This document shows positions 50,232 to 61,623 of a stretch of DNA of 64,000 bases, one piece after another. The translations under genes were made by a program, and so were the position numbers. The DNA lies in the NCBI GenBank assembly GCA_030562195.1, contig CM060201.1, positions 34,454,067 through 34,518,066 on the forward strand, in the 5' to 3' direction. Below the pieces are notes generated by a model. That model was not told where the DNA came from and did no database searches. It saw nothing but the letters and a program-made list of their open reading frames with translations. This stretch comes from Nipponacmea schrenckii (lineage: Eukaryota; Mollusca; Gastropoda; Lottiidae). Position 1 is the first letter of the stretch. Each line of letters starts with the position of its first letter.

Positions 50232-51221
50232 GGACTCAGACCACAAAAACATTTTATGCTAATGATTGTAAATTTAGTCCGCTCTATTTTTAGAAATCCT
50301 CCCTCTCCCTTCCTTTGGGTTTTTTGAATGCCCATTTTGGACTAATTGGTCTGGATTTGAAATTTGATGTCTGAAATTGCATTTTCTTTCAGAATTTCTG
50401 AGATAATGAGAAATTTAATTGGCGGAAGGTTATTTCTAAAAATAGTGGTTTTGTGTGCAGTGACAGTCAAGCGGATGTTGATAAAATGTAGTTGTTTACT
50501 TTCAGTTCAAAATTTTCATGGTCATGCCTATATTGAAATTTTGTACAGAAACCAAGTATTGGTCAGGCTTTTATGTGACATATAGGAATTTCGTGATTTA
50601 ACATTGAAACTGATGGCATATGAATTGGTGGACTGAGTCCTTCAAGTAAACGTAAAGGGGGGTAACTACATAATTTCATAATAAGGACTCAGTCCGCCAA
50701 TTCATTTGCCATCTGTTTCAATGTTAAATTACGAAATTCAACCTTCCATAACTTTTTCCAGAAATCTCGTTGAAAGCTTTCCTGAATGTCACATGAAAGC
50801 CTGGCCAATACTTGGTTTCTGTACAAAATTTCAATATAGCATGACCATGAAAATTTTTAACTAAGCAAAATGAAAGTAAACCACTTCATTTTATCAACAT
50901 CTGCTTGACTGTCACTGCACACAAAAACCACTATTTTTAGAAATAACCTTCCGCCAATTAAATTTCTCATTATCTCAGAAATTCTGAAAGAAAATGCAAT
51001 TTCAGACATCAAATTTCAAATCTAGACCAAAAATTAGTCGAAAATGGGCATGCAAAAAACCCCCAAAGGAAGGGAGAAAGGATTTCTAAAAATAGAAAAA
51101 AAATAGTCAAAAATGGGCATGCAAAAATCCCCAAAGGAAGGGAGAAAGAGGATTTCTAAAAATAGAACGAACTAAATTCGTATACAATCATTAGCATAAA
51201 ATGTTTTACTGGTCTGAGTCC
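50232..51221. repeat. ~1-kb foldback (long inverted repeat) element
   Basis: The left arm (50232-50640) and right arm (50685-51221) are imperfect reverse complements around a 44-bp loop. Inner ends read GGACTGAGTCC and GGACTCAGTCC; outer ends read GGACTCAGACC and GGTCTGAGTCC. Matching blocks include AATTTAATTGGCGGAAGG with its complement, and TTTTCATGGTCATGC with its complement. The right arm is longer because a ~70-bp segment ending GGAAGGGAGAAAG is duplicated. A solo diverged arm occurs at 20822-21058. A transcript would fold into a ~400-bp hairpin. Confidence 0.88.
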
Positions 51222-51687
51222 ATAATATCCCTCAAACTCACTCCATGCTCGGTGCCTGCACCCCATTTATACTATTAAAATGTCTCATTTGGACGAACTT
51301 CTACAATAACCAACCATTTGTTTAATAGATGTGTAGTATGACACTATTTTATAGATGTCCCCAGCTTCAGTAATTTTAAAAGTAATAAAAGAAATTGGTA
51401 AAGTGATAAAATGTGTTGTTGATCCTATATAAAAGACCCTTGTGCTCAGTATAGTGTAACCGAGTTCATAAATTTCGAAAATTAACCAACGTTACAAAGT
51501 GTTGATTATCTTCGTAGTCAGTTTGGAACTTCCTGACTGGGTACGTACGTTTGATTTGACTATTAATTAAGCTAGTTACTACAATGTGTTTCACAAAAAA
51601 TTACAAAATACGATAACTCTATGCTTGTACTCCCTAGATATTTTGAGTTAGGCCTATATCTGAGATATTTTGGACTGACTTCGCACA

Positions 51688-52762
51688 GAAGAGAGGAGAT
51701 GGACACGGAAGAGAGGAGATGGACACAGAAGAGAGGAGATGGACACAGAAGAGAGGAGATGACCACAGAAGAGAGAAGATGGACACAGAAGAGAGAAGAT
51801 GGACACAGAATAGAGGAAATGGACACAGAAGAGAGGAGATGGACACAGAAGAGAGAAGATGGACACAGAATAGAGGAAATGGACACAGAAGAGAGGAGAT
51901 GGACACAGAAAAGAGGAAATGGACACAGAAGAGAGGAAATGGACACAGAAGAGAGGAAATGGACACAGAAGAGAAGAGATGGACATAGAAGAGAGAAGAT
52001 GGACACAGAAGAGAGAAGATGGATACAGAAGAGAGGAGATGGACACAGAAGATAGAAGATGGACACAGAAGAGAGGAGATTACCACAGCAGAGAGGAAAT
52101 GGATACAGAAGAGAGGAGATGGAAACAGAAGAGAGGAGATGAAAACAGAAGAGAGGAGATGGACACAGAAGAGGGGAGATGGAAACAGAAGAGGGGAGAA
52201 GGAAACAGAAGAAAGGAGGTGGACACAGAAGAGACGAGATTGACACAGAAGAGAGGAGATGGACACAGAAGAGAGGAGATGGACACAGAAGAGAGGAGAT
52301 GGGAACAGAAGAGGGGAGATGGCCACTGAAGAGAGGAGATGGACACAGAAAAGAGAAGATGGACACAGAAGAGAGGAGATAGACACAGAAGAGAGGAGAT
52401 GGACACAGAAGAGAGGAGATGGACACAGAAGAGGGGAGATGGAAACAGAAGAAAGGAGGTGGACACAGAAGAGACGAGATTGACACAGAAGAGAGGAGAT
52501 GGACACAGAAGAGAGGAGATGGACACAGAAGAGGGGAGATGGCCACTGAAGAGAGGAGATGGACACAGAAAAGAGAAGATGGACACAGAAGAGAGGAGAT
52601 AGACACAGAAGAGAGGAGATGGACACAGAAGAGAGGGAATGGACACAGAAGATAGGAGATGAACACAGAAGAGAGGAGATGGACACAGAAGAGAGAAGAT
52701 GGACACATAAGAGAGAAGATGGACACAGAAGAGAGAAGATGGACACAGAAGAGAGGGGATGT
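51688..52762. repeat. 20-bp purine-rich minisatellite, about 54 copies
   Basis: The unit GAGAGGAGATGGACACAGAA repeats every 20 bp with single-base variants. Because 20 is not divisible by 3, each strand reads through all frames, giving Arg/Glu-rich or Ser/Leu/Cys-rich ORFs of up to 384 codons that are artefacts. Larger duplications of 220-240 bp are visible, for example GAGACGAGATTGACACAG near 52231 and again near 52471. Confidence 0.96.
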
Positions 52763-52796
52763 GCTGTATTATCCATATATTTATCCATAGAATAGA

Positions 52797-54130
52797 CTGA
52801 ATGTTATTTTTATAGTGTGTATTGTATATTGAATATACTTTTGTGATGATTTCAACATATCAGATATCAGAAAAGATTTATAACTTGTTTGTGTGTTTCA
52901 TAGGAATCTCAATAATACTCTTGACATTGGGCTGACTTTCATAGTAGCAGTTTATACCAGGATGTGAATCCATTTCATATGGTGTTGTTTATAAACATCT
53001 GTTCATCTATGTTCACCTTTATGTTATTACAACTATCTCACCCCGAATGTCATTGTGAGATTCTGTTTATTTTTTTTCAGGGGTGTTAAGGTTGGGATTT
53101 GTGTTGAGGCTGTAAGGACTATCCTTTGGTGATGTTAAGCTCGTTTTGCTAGGTTACAATGATCAAGATTTTTTGGCAAATCACACAGCCTGTACAGAAC
53201 GGCTTAAGTTATGGGAATGTATTTTAGTTACGAAAAGGCTTGCATACTATACATGAATATGACTTTATTAGGAATAAATCACTATATATTTCTATATTCT
53301 TCGTAGTATAGCTTTTGAGGTGACTGTTGCAATAGGTCGGACCGAGGCTTCTAGAGATGTACGCGATTCATCTTAAGTTGTCCTGCCTTGCACAGTCAGT
53401 GTGGATGGAAGATAACGCGGCATAGTTAAACACGGATAAGGGACAATGCTTCCTCGAAAAAATTAGATTGCTCCCCTAAAGAACTGGATAACTGATAAAT
53501 TACATTACTGCCATTTTGGAGATTTTTAGTCGTTCTAGAGACTGTTGATTTATATTCAATACCAAAATCAACTTTAAAAAAAAAAAAATTACGATCTGTG
53601 GCCTCACTAGGTGGATATCATGTCTCAACCGGAAATATTAAATTGTGGCTAAGTAAGTTTTTAAAAACAAGTTTTTTAAATGCAGTCAAATTTATTTACA
53701 TATTTACATTGTTCGAACTTTTGACACAAAAAAGAAACATCAAAAACACACGAATGAAAAATATAAAAACATAGTTAAAACCCAAATTATGTACAAATAT
53801 AAATAAATAAATAATTATTGTCGTGTAGTCTCGATTATAATGTGTGAAACTAATGGAAATAATAAAATCATAATTGTTTAATTGAAATCTCGATTATCCT
53901 TACTAATTCAAATCAAATATGACATAAATTTATTTTAAAAGTATTTTTGTGGATGGATATCGTGTATTGATGAAACAAAATCTTAATATTTAAGTCTTTT
54001 TAATTTGGATAATCTGTTAACCTAAATGTATCTAAAGTCGAGTTTCTGACTCCTTAGATTTTCAAAATTTCTAAACCTTAACATTGAACCAAATCAGTTA
54101 TAATTAACTATATAACTACAAAATAAACAT
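52797..54130. other. Gene-free region
   Basis: AT-rich intergenic sequence with a short A-run near 53574-53588. No coding exon or known repeat was recognised. Confidence 0.5.
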
Positions 54131-54136
54131 CTAGTC

Positions 54137-54836
54137 GCAAAGTGAAACCAAAGTTTGAAACAAAGTAAGAAAGTTTGAAACTAAGTAAAAAAGTTTGAAA
54201 CTAAGTAAAAAGTTTGAAACTAAGTAAAAAAATGTTTGAGACAAAGTAAGAAAGTTATAACTAGGACAGAAAGTTTAAAACTAAGTCAGAAAGTTTTAAA
54301 CTAAGTAAAAAAGTTTTAAACTAAGTAAGAAAGTTTGAAACTAAGTATAAAAGTTTGAAACTAAGTACATGTATAAAAGTTTGAAACAAATTAAGAAAGT
54401 TTAAAACTAAGTACGAAAGTTTGAAACTAAGTTTAAAACTAAGTAAGAAAGTGTTAAACTAAGTATAAAAGTTTGAAACAGAGTAAAAAAGTTTGAAACA
54501 AATTAAGAAAGTTTAAAACTAAGTACGAAAGCTTAAACTAAGTACGAAAGTTTGAAACTAAGTACGAAAGTTTGAAACTAAGTACGATATTTTGAAACTA
54601 AGTAAGAAAGTTTGAACATTAGTTAGAAAGTTTGAAACTAAGTACGAAAGTTTGAAACTAAGTAAGAAAGTTTGAACATTAGTTAGAAAGTTTGAAACTA
54701 AGTACGAAAGTTTGAAACTAAGTAAGAAAGTTTGAACATTAGTTAGAAAGTTTGAAACTAAGTAAGAAAGTTTGAACATTAGTTAGAAAGTTTAAAACTA
54801 AGTAAGAAAGTTTAAAACTAAGTAAGAAAGTTTATA
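54137..54836. repeat. 20-bp minisatellite AAAGTTTGAAACTAAGTAAG
   Basis: About 35 copies of a 20-bp unit with small indels. In 54600-54790 the units form a 60-bp higher-order repeat in which every third unit reads TTTGAACATTAGTTAGAAAG. The 73-codon ORF here is a by-product. Confidence 0.93.
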
Positions 54837-56134
54837 AATTATTAAAAAACATAAATAATATTTACACACACTGGGATAGAGTTAATACAAAATTATACAC
54901 AACAAAATTCATGAAATCTTTATCATACTACTTTCTGATAACTGTGGGTTTTTCTGAGTTGTTTTTGTGTTCATTATTTTCATAGGAATTGAACATCAGA
55001 AAATGTACTTAGAATTTAGATTGTCTTAGTACAGATGAATATTTAGAACAACGAATGGGAATTGATACGACATATTTTCGAAGGAAACTTTCTTGTACAA
55101 CATTTTGAGCAAAATTGCGAGTCTGTTTTACGTAATATTTTCAAACATTTGACTTTTTAGATCTACACAAATTCAATATCGTTTAATCTTTCATTATAAT
55201 GAGGGTATATAAAACTTCAATGAAAAAGCCGAGAGTTATCAGAGAATAGTATGATATATTAAGAGTAGAAGTTTATTATGCTACTAGTATTCTATGATTA
55301 GTTACAAGCTTAAAAGCTGAATTGAGGCCACCCTTGCTCCATTTAAAACCCACGTATTTATATAAACCGCTTAATAACTTAATCGTATATTGAAAATCTC
55401 AAATAAATCATTTTCTTTTTGTTATGTTGATACACAAAACCTTTAGTCAATTTTGCCAAGTGGAATCAAAATATAAAAAGTATCTTTTAGCTTTCGATTA
55501 TCGTCTGATAAATTTTCAATATTAATGTTATTGATGCAAAACACAAATTTCAAATAAATAACAATGATTGACTAACAATAAGATGGGAATACAAACACCA
55601 TTGTAATTCTAATAATAATTATATCTATAAGAAAAGTTGTTAAATTTTCAGAATTGTACTTGTTTCGAGACCAATAATATATAGGCTACCAAACATTGAT
55701 GAATTACAAGTGAAACTGAACAAAATAAACTAACAGTTCCATTATGACTTCTAATATGACAAATGTTTTAAAACAAACCTTGTTTTGCTCGCGATTTTAT
55801 AATTTCAACATACAAAATAGGTAGGTGAGAATCACAAAACATCTTAATTTCTTATTTCATTTCTTAACGACTATTGGGAAAACGTTGCACAGATGAGGTT
55901 TGGCTCGTTTTTACAATAACCCTGCCGAGTTGTTTTTGTTCGTTATTTGTGCCGGTTGATCGATCTTTTATTTTCGATTATCGGAAATTATATATAAAAA
56001 TAAAAGTATTTGTATTTTTTTATGGCCTTAAATTAAATGACTACCGGTATTTTCCTCCTGTAAGAAATTAAGTTATCAAAATTCAAATATTAAGAGAAAT
56101 GGCTATAGAATTACGGAAGAGTTAACCTGTCAAT
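54837..56134. other. Gene-free region; probable 3' flank of the EGF/CBM14 gene
   Basis: AT-rich. The part close to 56134 should include the 3' UTR of the - strand gene. No other coding sequence was recognised. Confidence 0.45.
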
Positions 56135-57024
56135 TTACGTAGGTAAACCTAACTGTTGTTGTAATTGATAAGCCAGACACAGATTGTCTTGCGACTGTTC
56201 TTCACATTCCATTGTGAATGGGTCAAAAGCTGCCGTGGATCCAGAACAAAATTCTCGGACTAAACTTCCATCTGTACATCTATAATATCCCTGACAATTG
56301 AGACTATTCCAGTCTGGATAACGGAATGATGATACGGTGTCTGGACAAGGGTAGGCAGGACAAGGTTGTTGATCTGGAATAGACAGAAAGCACTGTTTAG
56401 ATACAATCATTATTGTTATACTATACCTCCTAACATTTTAACAACGAAAGACTCCTCTATCTCTTTATCTAAACAACTTCGTACCAAATATTCAACTATA
56501 AATCTTTATGACTATAATTTAAATGTTCCATTGTATTTAAATTAAAACATAGATCGACTATTTTTAGATTAATTTGATTAATTTGATAAATTTTCCAAAA
56601 AACGCCAAAATTTCGGAAATAAGCCACATATTCAATAGAATATTACAGAATTTGAGAACAAAAATTACGTGTGTCAGTTTGACAGACACTGTGCATCGGG
56701 GGAAATTTTGCAAATGCAGCTACATTGATCTTCTCTTTATGTGTCAAGGTAGCTTTCCAGTCGACAAGGGAGCCGTGGGATAGACGCTCGCCCGCTAACC
56801 TGAAGGTTCCGGGTTCAATCCCGGCAAAGGTCGAGATTAACCTTTCAGTTCATTTAATTTCCCTGTCGATAAGAGCACCAACTGAATGAATATTGTAAAC
56901 AAATCACACTTACTTTCACATATTCTTCCAGCGTAGCCTTCAGGACAGGTACAATTAAAACTTACTCCAGAACTGGAACATAATCCTCCATTTTTACACG
57001 GCGAACTTCCACAGGGGTCCGTTG
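56135..57024 (-). CDS. EGF + CBM14 terminal module A (alternative 3' end or partial paralogue)
   Basis: Two - strand exons. 57024-56914 encodes one EGF-like domain (DPCGSSPCKNGGLCSS, FNCTCPEGYAGRICE; six Cys). 56373-56135 encodes a chitin-binding type-2 (CBM14, peritrophin-A) domain: CPAYPCPDTV, YPDWNSLNCQGYYRCTDGS, FCSGSTAAFDPFTMEC, ending NLCLAYQLQQQLGLPT and a stop. Both exons have phase-1 acceptors; the EGF exon donor is GTAAGT. This two-exon module parallels the EGF plus CBM14 plus stop module at 58543-59295. No start codon or signal peptide exon was found between it and that upstream module. It could therefore be an alternative last-exon pair of the same gene or the end of a tandem paralogue whose 5' part was missed. 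EGF/CBM14 proteins are secreted and bind chitinous matrices. Confidence 0.75.
56766..56893 (+). mobile_element. tRNA-derived SINE, truncated
   Basis: GGAGCCGTGGGATAGACGCT forms the head, and CCGGGTTCAATCCCGG at about 56809-56824 makes a perfect T-arm-like stem with the B-box inside. It continues AAAGGTCGAGATTAACC and AATTTCCCTGTCGATAAG, then ends. It lies between the two module-A exons on the opposite strand. Confidence 0.75.
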
Positions 57025-58542
57025 CTAAAACAATAATTATAAACAGATAAATAAATATGCGGTGAGTAGGTACACCCAGTAACTGGATGGTGAAGCAGTG
57101 CCTCAGTTTTGGTAAATGGTTCTACACAAGAATCCTGTTGCAAAATAGACATTAAAGAACAAAGACGGGTTGATGGTTTCAAGTACCCCCTGGGGTATAC
57201 TCTACTACCCCCTTGAGCGGCGAGGGATACTTGAATATTTCAGATTGCAAAAATAAAAGGAAAGGAAAGGCAGAGCAATTAATGACCCATTATTATGGAT
57301 TGGATGGTGCCTTTAAATAATGGTTTCAAAATATATATACAGCATATCTTTTAGATTAGAATTTAAAATTTGTGACAATCCCTATATCACTAATAAACCT
57401 CCACCCCGAGTAAACTAATGTACAAGACAACATTGGACTGTTTTAAAAGAACAAGATACAGCTTTTGGTTTATCATCTGAAGTATGATTAACTTTTTAAC
57501 TTACGATTGTCTTGCGTACTAAAATCAGCCGCCATAAATAATCAAATTATACACATTAAATGCTAAATGATAAATTGAATTAATGATACCGTTCTATGTG
57601 ACATAGAATGAAAATGCATGAATAATAACCAACTAGGTAAATGAATGAATGTTTGAATGGATAAAAGAATTAATATACAAGTCATATAATGAATGAATGA
57701 ATGAATACAAGCATGAATGGCAACATGCGTGGATGGATGAATGAATCAATGAATGAAACGGTCATAAAATCTTTGAAATTGACACAATAGAACGGAAATG
57801 AATTGAAATGAATGCAGTTTACGTCCAACTCTTCTGCACCTTATGAGCTAATGGATACGACACAATGAAAGGAATGAATGAAATGCACTTGATGTGATAA
57901 ATATCGACAGCTTCCTGATTCACAGTTTGGATTTTTATTGAAAAGAATTTCCATTACTTAATAACGTTGTGCTGTATTAAGAAATACACGTTCTAACATT
58001 CATTCATTCATTTATTCGTTCGTTCGTCCATTCATTCATTCTATAAAGAAAACACCATGCAATATAAGGAATTATTTTATTTCAAAATTTTGAGCACCCA
58101 GGTTCATTATCAATTTATATACTTGTACAAATGGTAATTATTATATAGATAAAATGTACATCATATATAGATAAATAGATATTATGCTTTTTTGGAAAAA
58201 ATTCATGGCAAGACAGATAAACTGGAAAAAAAATCATCTTTGATAGAAGACAATGGACCAAATTTTAAAATGATGATTTTGATCAGAATTTTTACTGGTA
58301 GAACATTTCTGTTTTGAAAACTTCTGACCACTTTTCAAATATAAATTGAATTGTATTTTGAAATTATTTATAATCTGGTTTCAGATTTGTTTTTTTTTTG
58401 TGGCAAGATCCTTTTACAGAGCTCACTAAAATGTAAAAAAGTTAGGGCAAGATTTTCCGAAATGAAATTCCGAAAGGACAATTAGCATCACAAAGTAAAA
58501 ATTAAAAATATAAAGAATTAATTTAAATTAAAATGGACATAT
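57025..58542. other. Spacer between EGF/CBM14 modules
   Basis: Contains a SINE tail fragment (57798-57860, GAATGCAGTTTACGTCC and CTCTTCTGCACC), GAAT tetranucleotide runs at 57640-57760 and ATTC runs at 58000-58040. No signal-peptide exon was identified. A candidate short exon on the - strand near 57505-57535 starts at an ATG and ends at GTAAGT, but encodes no signal peptide. Confidence 0.45.
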
Positions 58543-61500
58543 TTAACCGGTTAGTATTGAAGTACGGTAGGCTAAGCATAAGTTTTGAGTAGCAGTTGAA
58601 GCCGTCACTGTCTCACAGTTACCTAATGGGTTAAAAACTTGACCAGTAGGGCAAACCTGTTCTGAAATGTCCCCAAAAGAACATCGGTAATATCTCTGGC
58701 ATGCTGAATCGTCCCAGTTGGGATAGTCCCATTGTTGTAAGCTGTCTGGACACGGGTTAACATCACACTGGGTATCTATTTAAATGAAATGAATGAAGTT
58801 ATACGTTAAAGGCCAATGATGACAGGCGACGCCATGCAGTACACAACGAGAGGAATTATGTTATGATTTCCTACTGTCAAGGGATCTTAACTTGTAGCAC
58901 AGGCCTCAGTTTATTGTCCTACCCGAACGACATACCCCTCCGACATGCATCACTGAGCCAGCATCTAATTCACTTAGATACCACGGCTCTCCTGGGCATC
59001 AATCAAAGATATGAAACCTCAAATTATAGACGAAATGGAGTTGTTACTCCAACTTTCAATGACGGAAACTGCAATCTGAAGTGAGGGCGAATGGTTTTGG
59101 AGAAAATTACCCTATGATCTGGTCAAGCTTTGTTGGTGTTTAAAGAGAATCTTTCTAATACAAAAATATACTTACTCTCACATAGATTACCAAAGAAGCC
59201 TGTTGGACAGGCACAGAAAAAGTTAGTACCAGTACCAGCGAAACAAGTAGCTCCATTCTGACATGGGTCGGGTGAACAGCTATTTGAAACATTGACTGAA
59301 AATTGAAAGGTGACAAACTGTTATAGGCACCGACATAATGTTATGTTATAATGATTAGGGTGGTTGAACGATTAACGGGTATAAACAGTGACACGATGAT
59401 AAAGCAATGATCGATGATGTTAAGGTTAGTATGAACTATCTTTAATCGTAATTTGTTTGCAGTGGATATAAAATGAGAATGTCAGAGATCTTTCCCAGGA
59501 AACAGACATAGCTCTTGTGACACCAGGGATCTCGTCCCGGAAACAGACATAGCACTTGTGAAACCAGAGATCTCTTCTCGGAAACAGACATAGCTCTTGT
59601 GAAACCAGGGATCTCTTCCCGGAAACAGACATAGCACTTGCGAAACCAGAGATCTCTTCCGGCAAACAGATATAGCTCTTGTGATCTCTTCCCGGAAACA
59701 GACATAGCTATTGTGGAACCAGAGTTGGTCCGGGAAACAGACATAGCTCTTGTGAAACCAGAGATCTCTTCCGGGAAACAGACACAGCTCTTGTGAAACC
59801 AGGGATCTCTTCCGGAAAACAAATATAGCTCTTGTGAAACCAGAGATCTCTTCCAGCAAATAGATATAGCTCTTGTGAAACCAGAGATCTCTTCCGGGAA
59901 ACAGAAATAGCTCTTGTGAAACCAGAGATCTCTTCCAGCAAACAGATATAGCTCTTGTGAAACCAGAGGTCTCTTTAGGGAAACAGACATAGCTCATGTG
60001 AAACCAGAGATCTCTTCCAGCAAACAGATATAGCTCTTGTGAAACCAGAGATCTCTTCCGGGAAACAGACACAGCTCTTGTGAAACCAGGGATCTCTTCC
60101 GGGAAACAAAAATAGCTCTTGTGAAACCAGAGATCTCTTCCAGCAAACAGATATAGCTCTTGTGAAACCAGGGATCTCTTTGGGGAAACAGACATAGCTC
60201 TTAAGAAACCAGATATCTGAGATTAAAGTATCATTAAAGTATTTGAGATTGCTGTTTAGATATCAGAGATTCCGGAGAAAAAAGAGGTCGCTGTTAAGAT
60301 ACCAGCTACAGCCCTTGAGAAACTAAAGATCGCTTTAAAATCCTTTTTCGTTTTATATCTTGTTTCGGTGAATCTGATGGATTGATTCATAAATCGTTTA
60401 TCATAATAATATAGGTCGGTAAGTTCAAGGTTCTTTCTGTGGACAAAAGTTTCCCCTCCCTTTATCACTTAATGTGTTTGTGCATGCATGTTCAAGTATA
60501 CGTAAAACTCACCAGGTATGTCACATTGGTCGCCACTATAATTGGGGAAGCAGTCACATATAAAGGTCGAGAGCGAAGTCGGTCTACAATTACCATTGTT
60601 ACAGTTGACGTTTGTACAAGGATTCACAGCTGGAATGAAACAGTAAAAAAGGTTCCCATTAGACGTTAAAGTAATATATTGTTTATTAATTCTTACCCTT
60701 TTACACCTAAATGACTAATGAAAATGAGCGACGGTATACAGTGCGCAATGAGGGAAGTTTCAGCGACTATAGCCTACTCTTTTAGATTTCCGACTGACGA
60801 AGGATTTATAAAATGCATGGCTTGTATCAAGCGGACTATTTTCTCTATTGTTAATAGCACAACCTTTCACTGGAGGTTGTGTCAACATGTCTGTGCTTTC
60901 GTTACAACGTTAAACCGCAATGTTACAATCTACAAATAAGTACATGTGTTACAAAGAAAAATAGGATATATGTAATGCAGTGCATTAGTCTAGATTAGAT
61001 GCTTTTAGTATGTTAATAGAAAATAACTGGAATAGATAGGAAAAGATATGACAAGAATACAAGCCAAGCTACACTTACCCACTTGACAATAAGACCCTGA
61101 CCAACCACTAAAACATTCGCAAGAGTATGAAGACGATATGGTTTCCGGGACACAGATTCCGTTTACACAGCGATTATCCGTCACACACTGAGAAACTGAA
61201 GGATAAAACCAATAATTGTTAAGGGGGTTTTCTAACTGGTTATGTGTATCGGTGTCACTTATAGCATCGATTCACAATATTCCAATTTACAGCAGTACTT
61301 TGTTGTTTTGAAAGGCTAAGATTTTTTATACTGTTACCATCGTTAATGTTGTTAGATATATATACCACAGTGGTGCCGGTTTTACAATAACATGCACCAC
61401 AGAAAAATAGATTGATTCAAAAGCCAGAAATGACACCGATAGAAGAATACAACATCTTTAAAGCTAAGTAAAGATAAGATAATAGGGTGGAAAATCTTAA

Positions 61501-61623
61501 CATTCTTACCCGTTTGGCATCGGTCTCCAGAATAATTGGTCGGGCATGTGCATGTAAAGATAGTACCGACAGGGTTACAGGTTCCTCCGTTAAAACATGG
61601 GTTGGTTGTACACTGGTTGGTGG
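58543..61623 (-). CDS. Secreted EGF-repeat / chitin-binding (CBM14) protein, 3' part
   Basis: Five - strand exons: 61623-61510, 61195-61079, 60629-60513, 59295-59176 and 58775-58543, giving 233 residues. The first four each encode one six-Cys EGF-like domain (for example CFNGGTCNPVG, CTCPTNYSGDRC; CVNGICVPE, CECFSGWSGSYC; CNNGNCRPTS, CDCFPNYSGDQC; CQNGATCFAG, CACPTGFFGNLC). All are symmetric phase 1-1 exons, the usual EGF shuffling unit. The last exon is a CBM14 domain (CDVNPCPDSL, YPNWDDSACQRYYRCSFGD, VCPTGQVFNP) ending NLCLAYRTSILTG and a stop. Such proteins are extracellular and CBM14 binds chitin; a cuticle, gut-lining or shell-matrix role is inference. The 5' end with signal peptide is not seen up to 64000, so the gene is partial. 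Two SINE copies and a 41-bp array sit in or near its introns. Confidence 0.88.
58784..58990 (-). mobile_element. tRNA-SINE family copy, reverse orientation
   Basis: Begins with AAATGAATGAAGTTATACGT (tail), then TAGCACAGGCCTCAGTTTAT, TGTCCTACCCGAACGACAT. These are the reverse of the SINE body blocks. It occupies the intron between the fourth EGF exon and the CBM14 exon. Confidence 0.6.
59480..60215. repeat. 41-bp minisatellite, about 18 copies
   Basis: The unit contains GATCTCTTCCGGGAAACAGA and CATAGCTCTTGTGAAACCAG and recurs every 41 bp (for example GAT at 59528 and 59569). Long ORFs on the - strand here (up to 237 codons, SLVSQELYLF and related) come from the array and are not genes. It lies in the intron between EGF exons 3 and 4. 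Confidence 0.93.
60680..60770 (-). mobile_element. SINE 3'-region fragment
   Basis: CCCTTTTACACCTAAATGAC followed by TAATGAAAATGAGCGACGG and a CAGTGCGCAATGAGGG block resembles the tail-proximal part of the SINE copies at 16260 and 58790. It is short and diverged. Confidence 0.35.

Noticed and set aside
51572..52795. Long Ser/Leu/Cys-rich and Arg/Glu-rich ORFs of up to 384 codons
   Set aside because: They are readings of the 20-bp minisatellite in several frames on both strands; there is no splice, start or domain evidence.
56766..56893. A functional tRNA gene
   Set aside because: The T-arm and B-box are good, but no complete acceptor or anticodon stem can be folded, and the sequence continues into SINE body.
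57505..57535. Possible short first exon (ATG to GTAAGT, MAADFSTQDN) for the module A EGF/CBM14 exons
   Set aside because: The peptide is not a signal sequence, which a secreted EGF protein needs, and such a short open stretch before a donor is easily due to chance.
59426..60195. ORFs of 79-237 codons on the - strand with repeated SLVSQELYLF-like peptides
   Set aside because: They come from the 41-bp intronic array, in three overlapping frames, inside an intron of the EGF/CBM14 gene.
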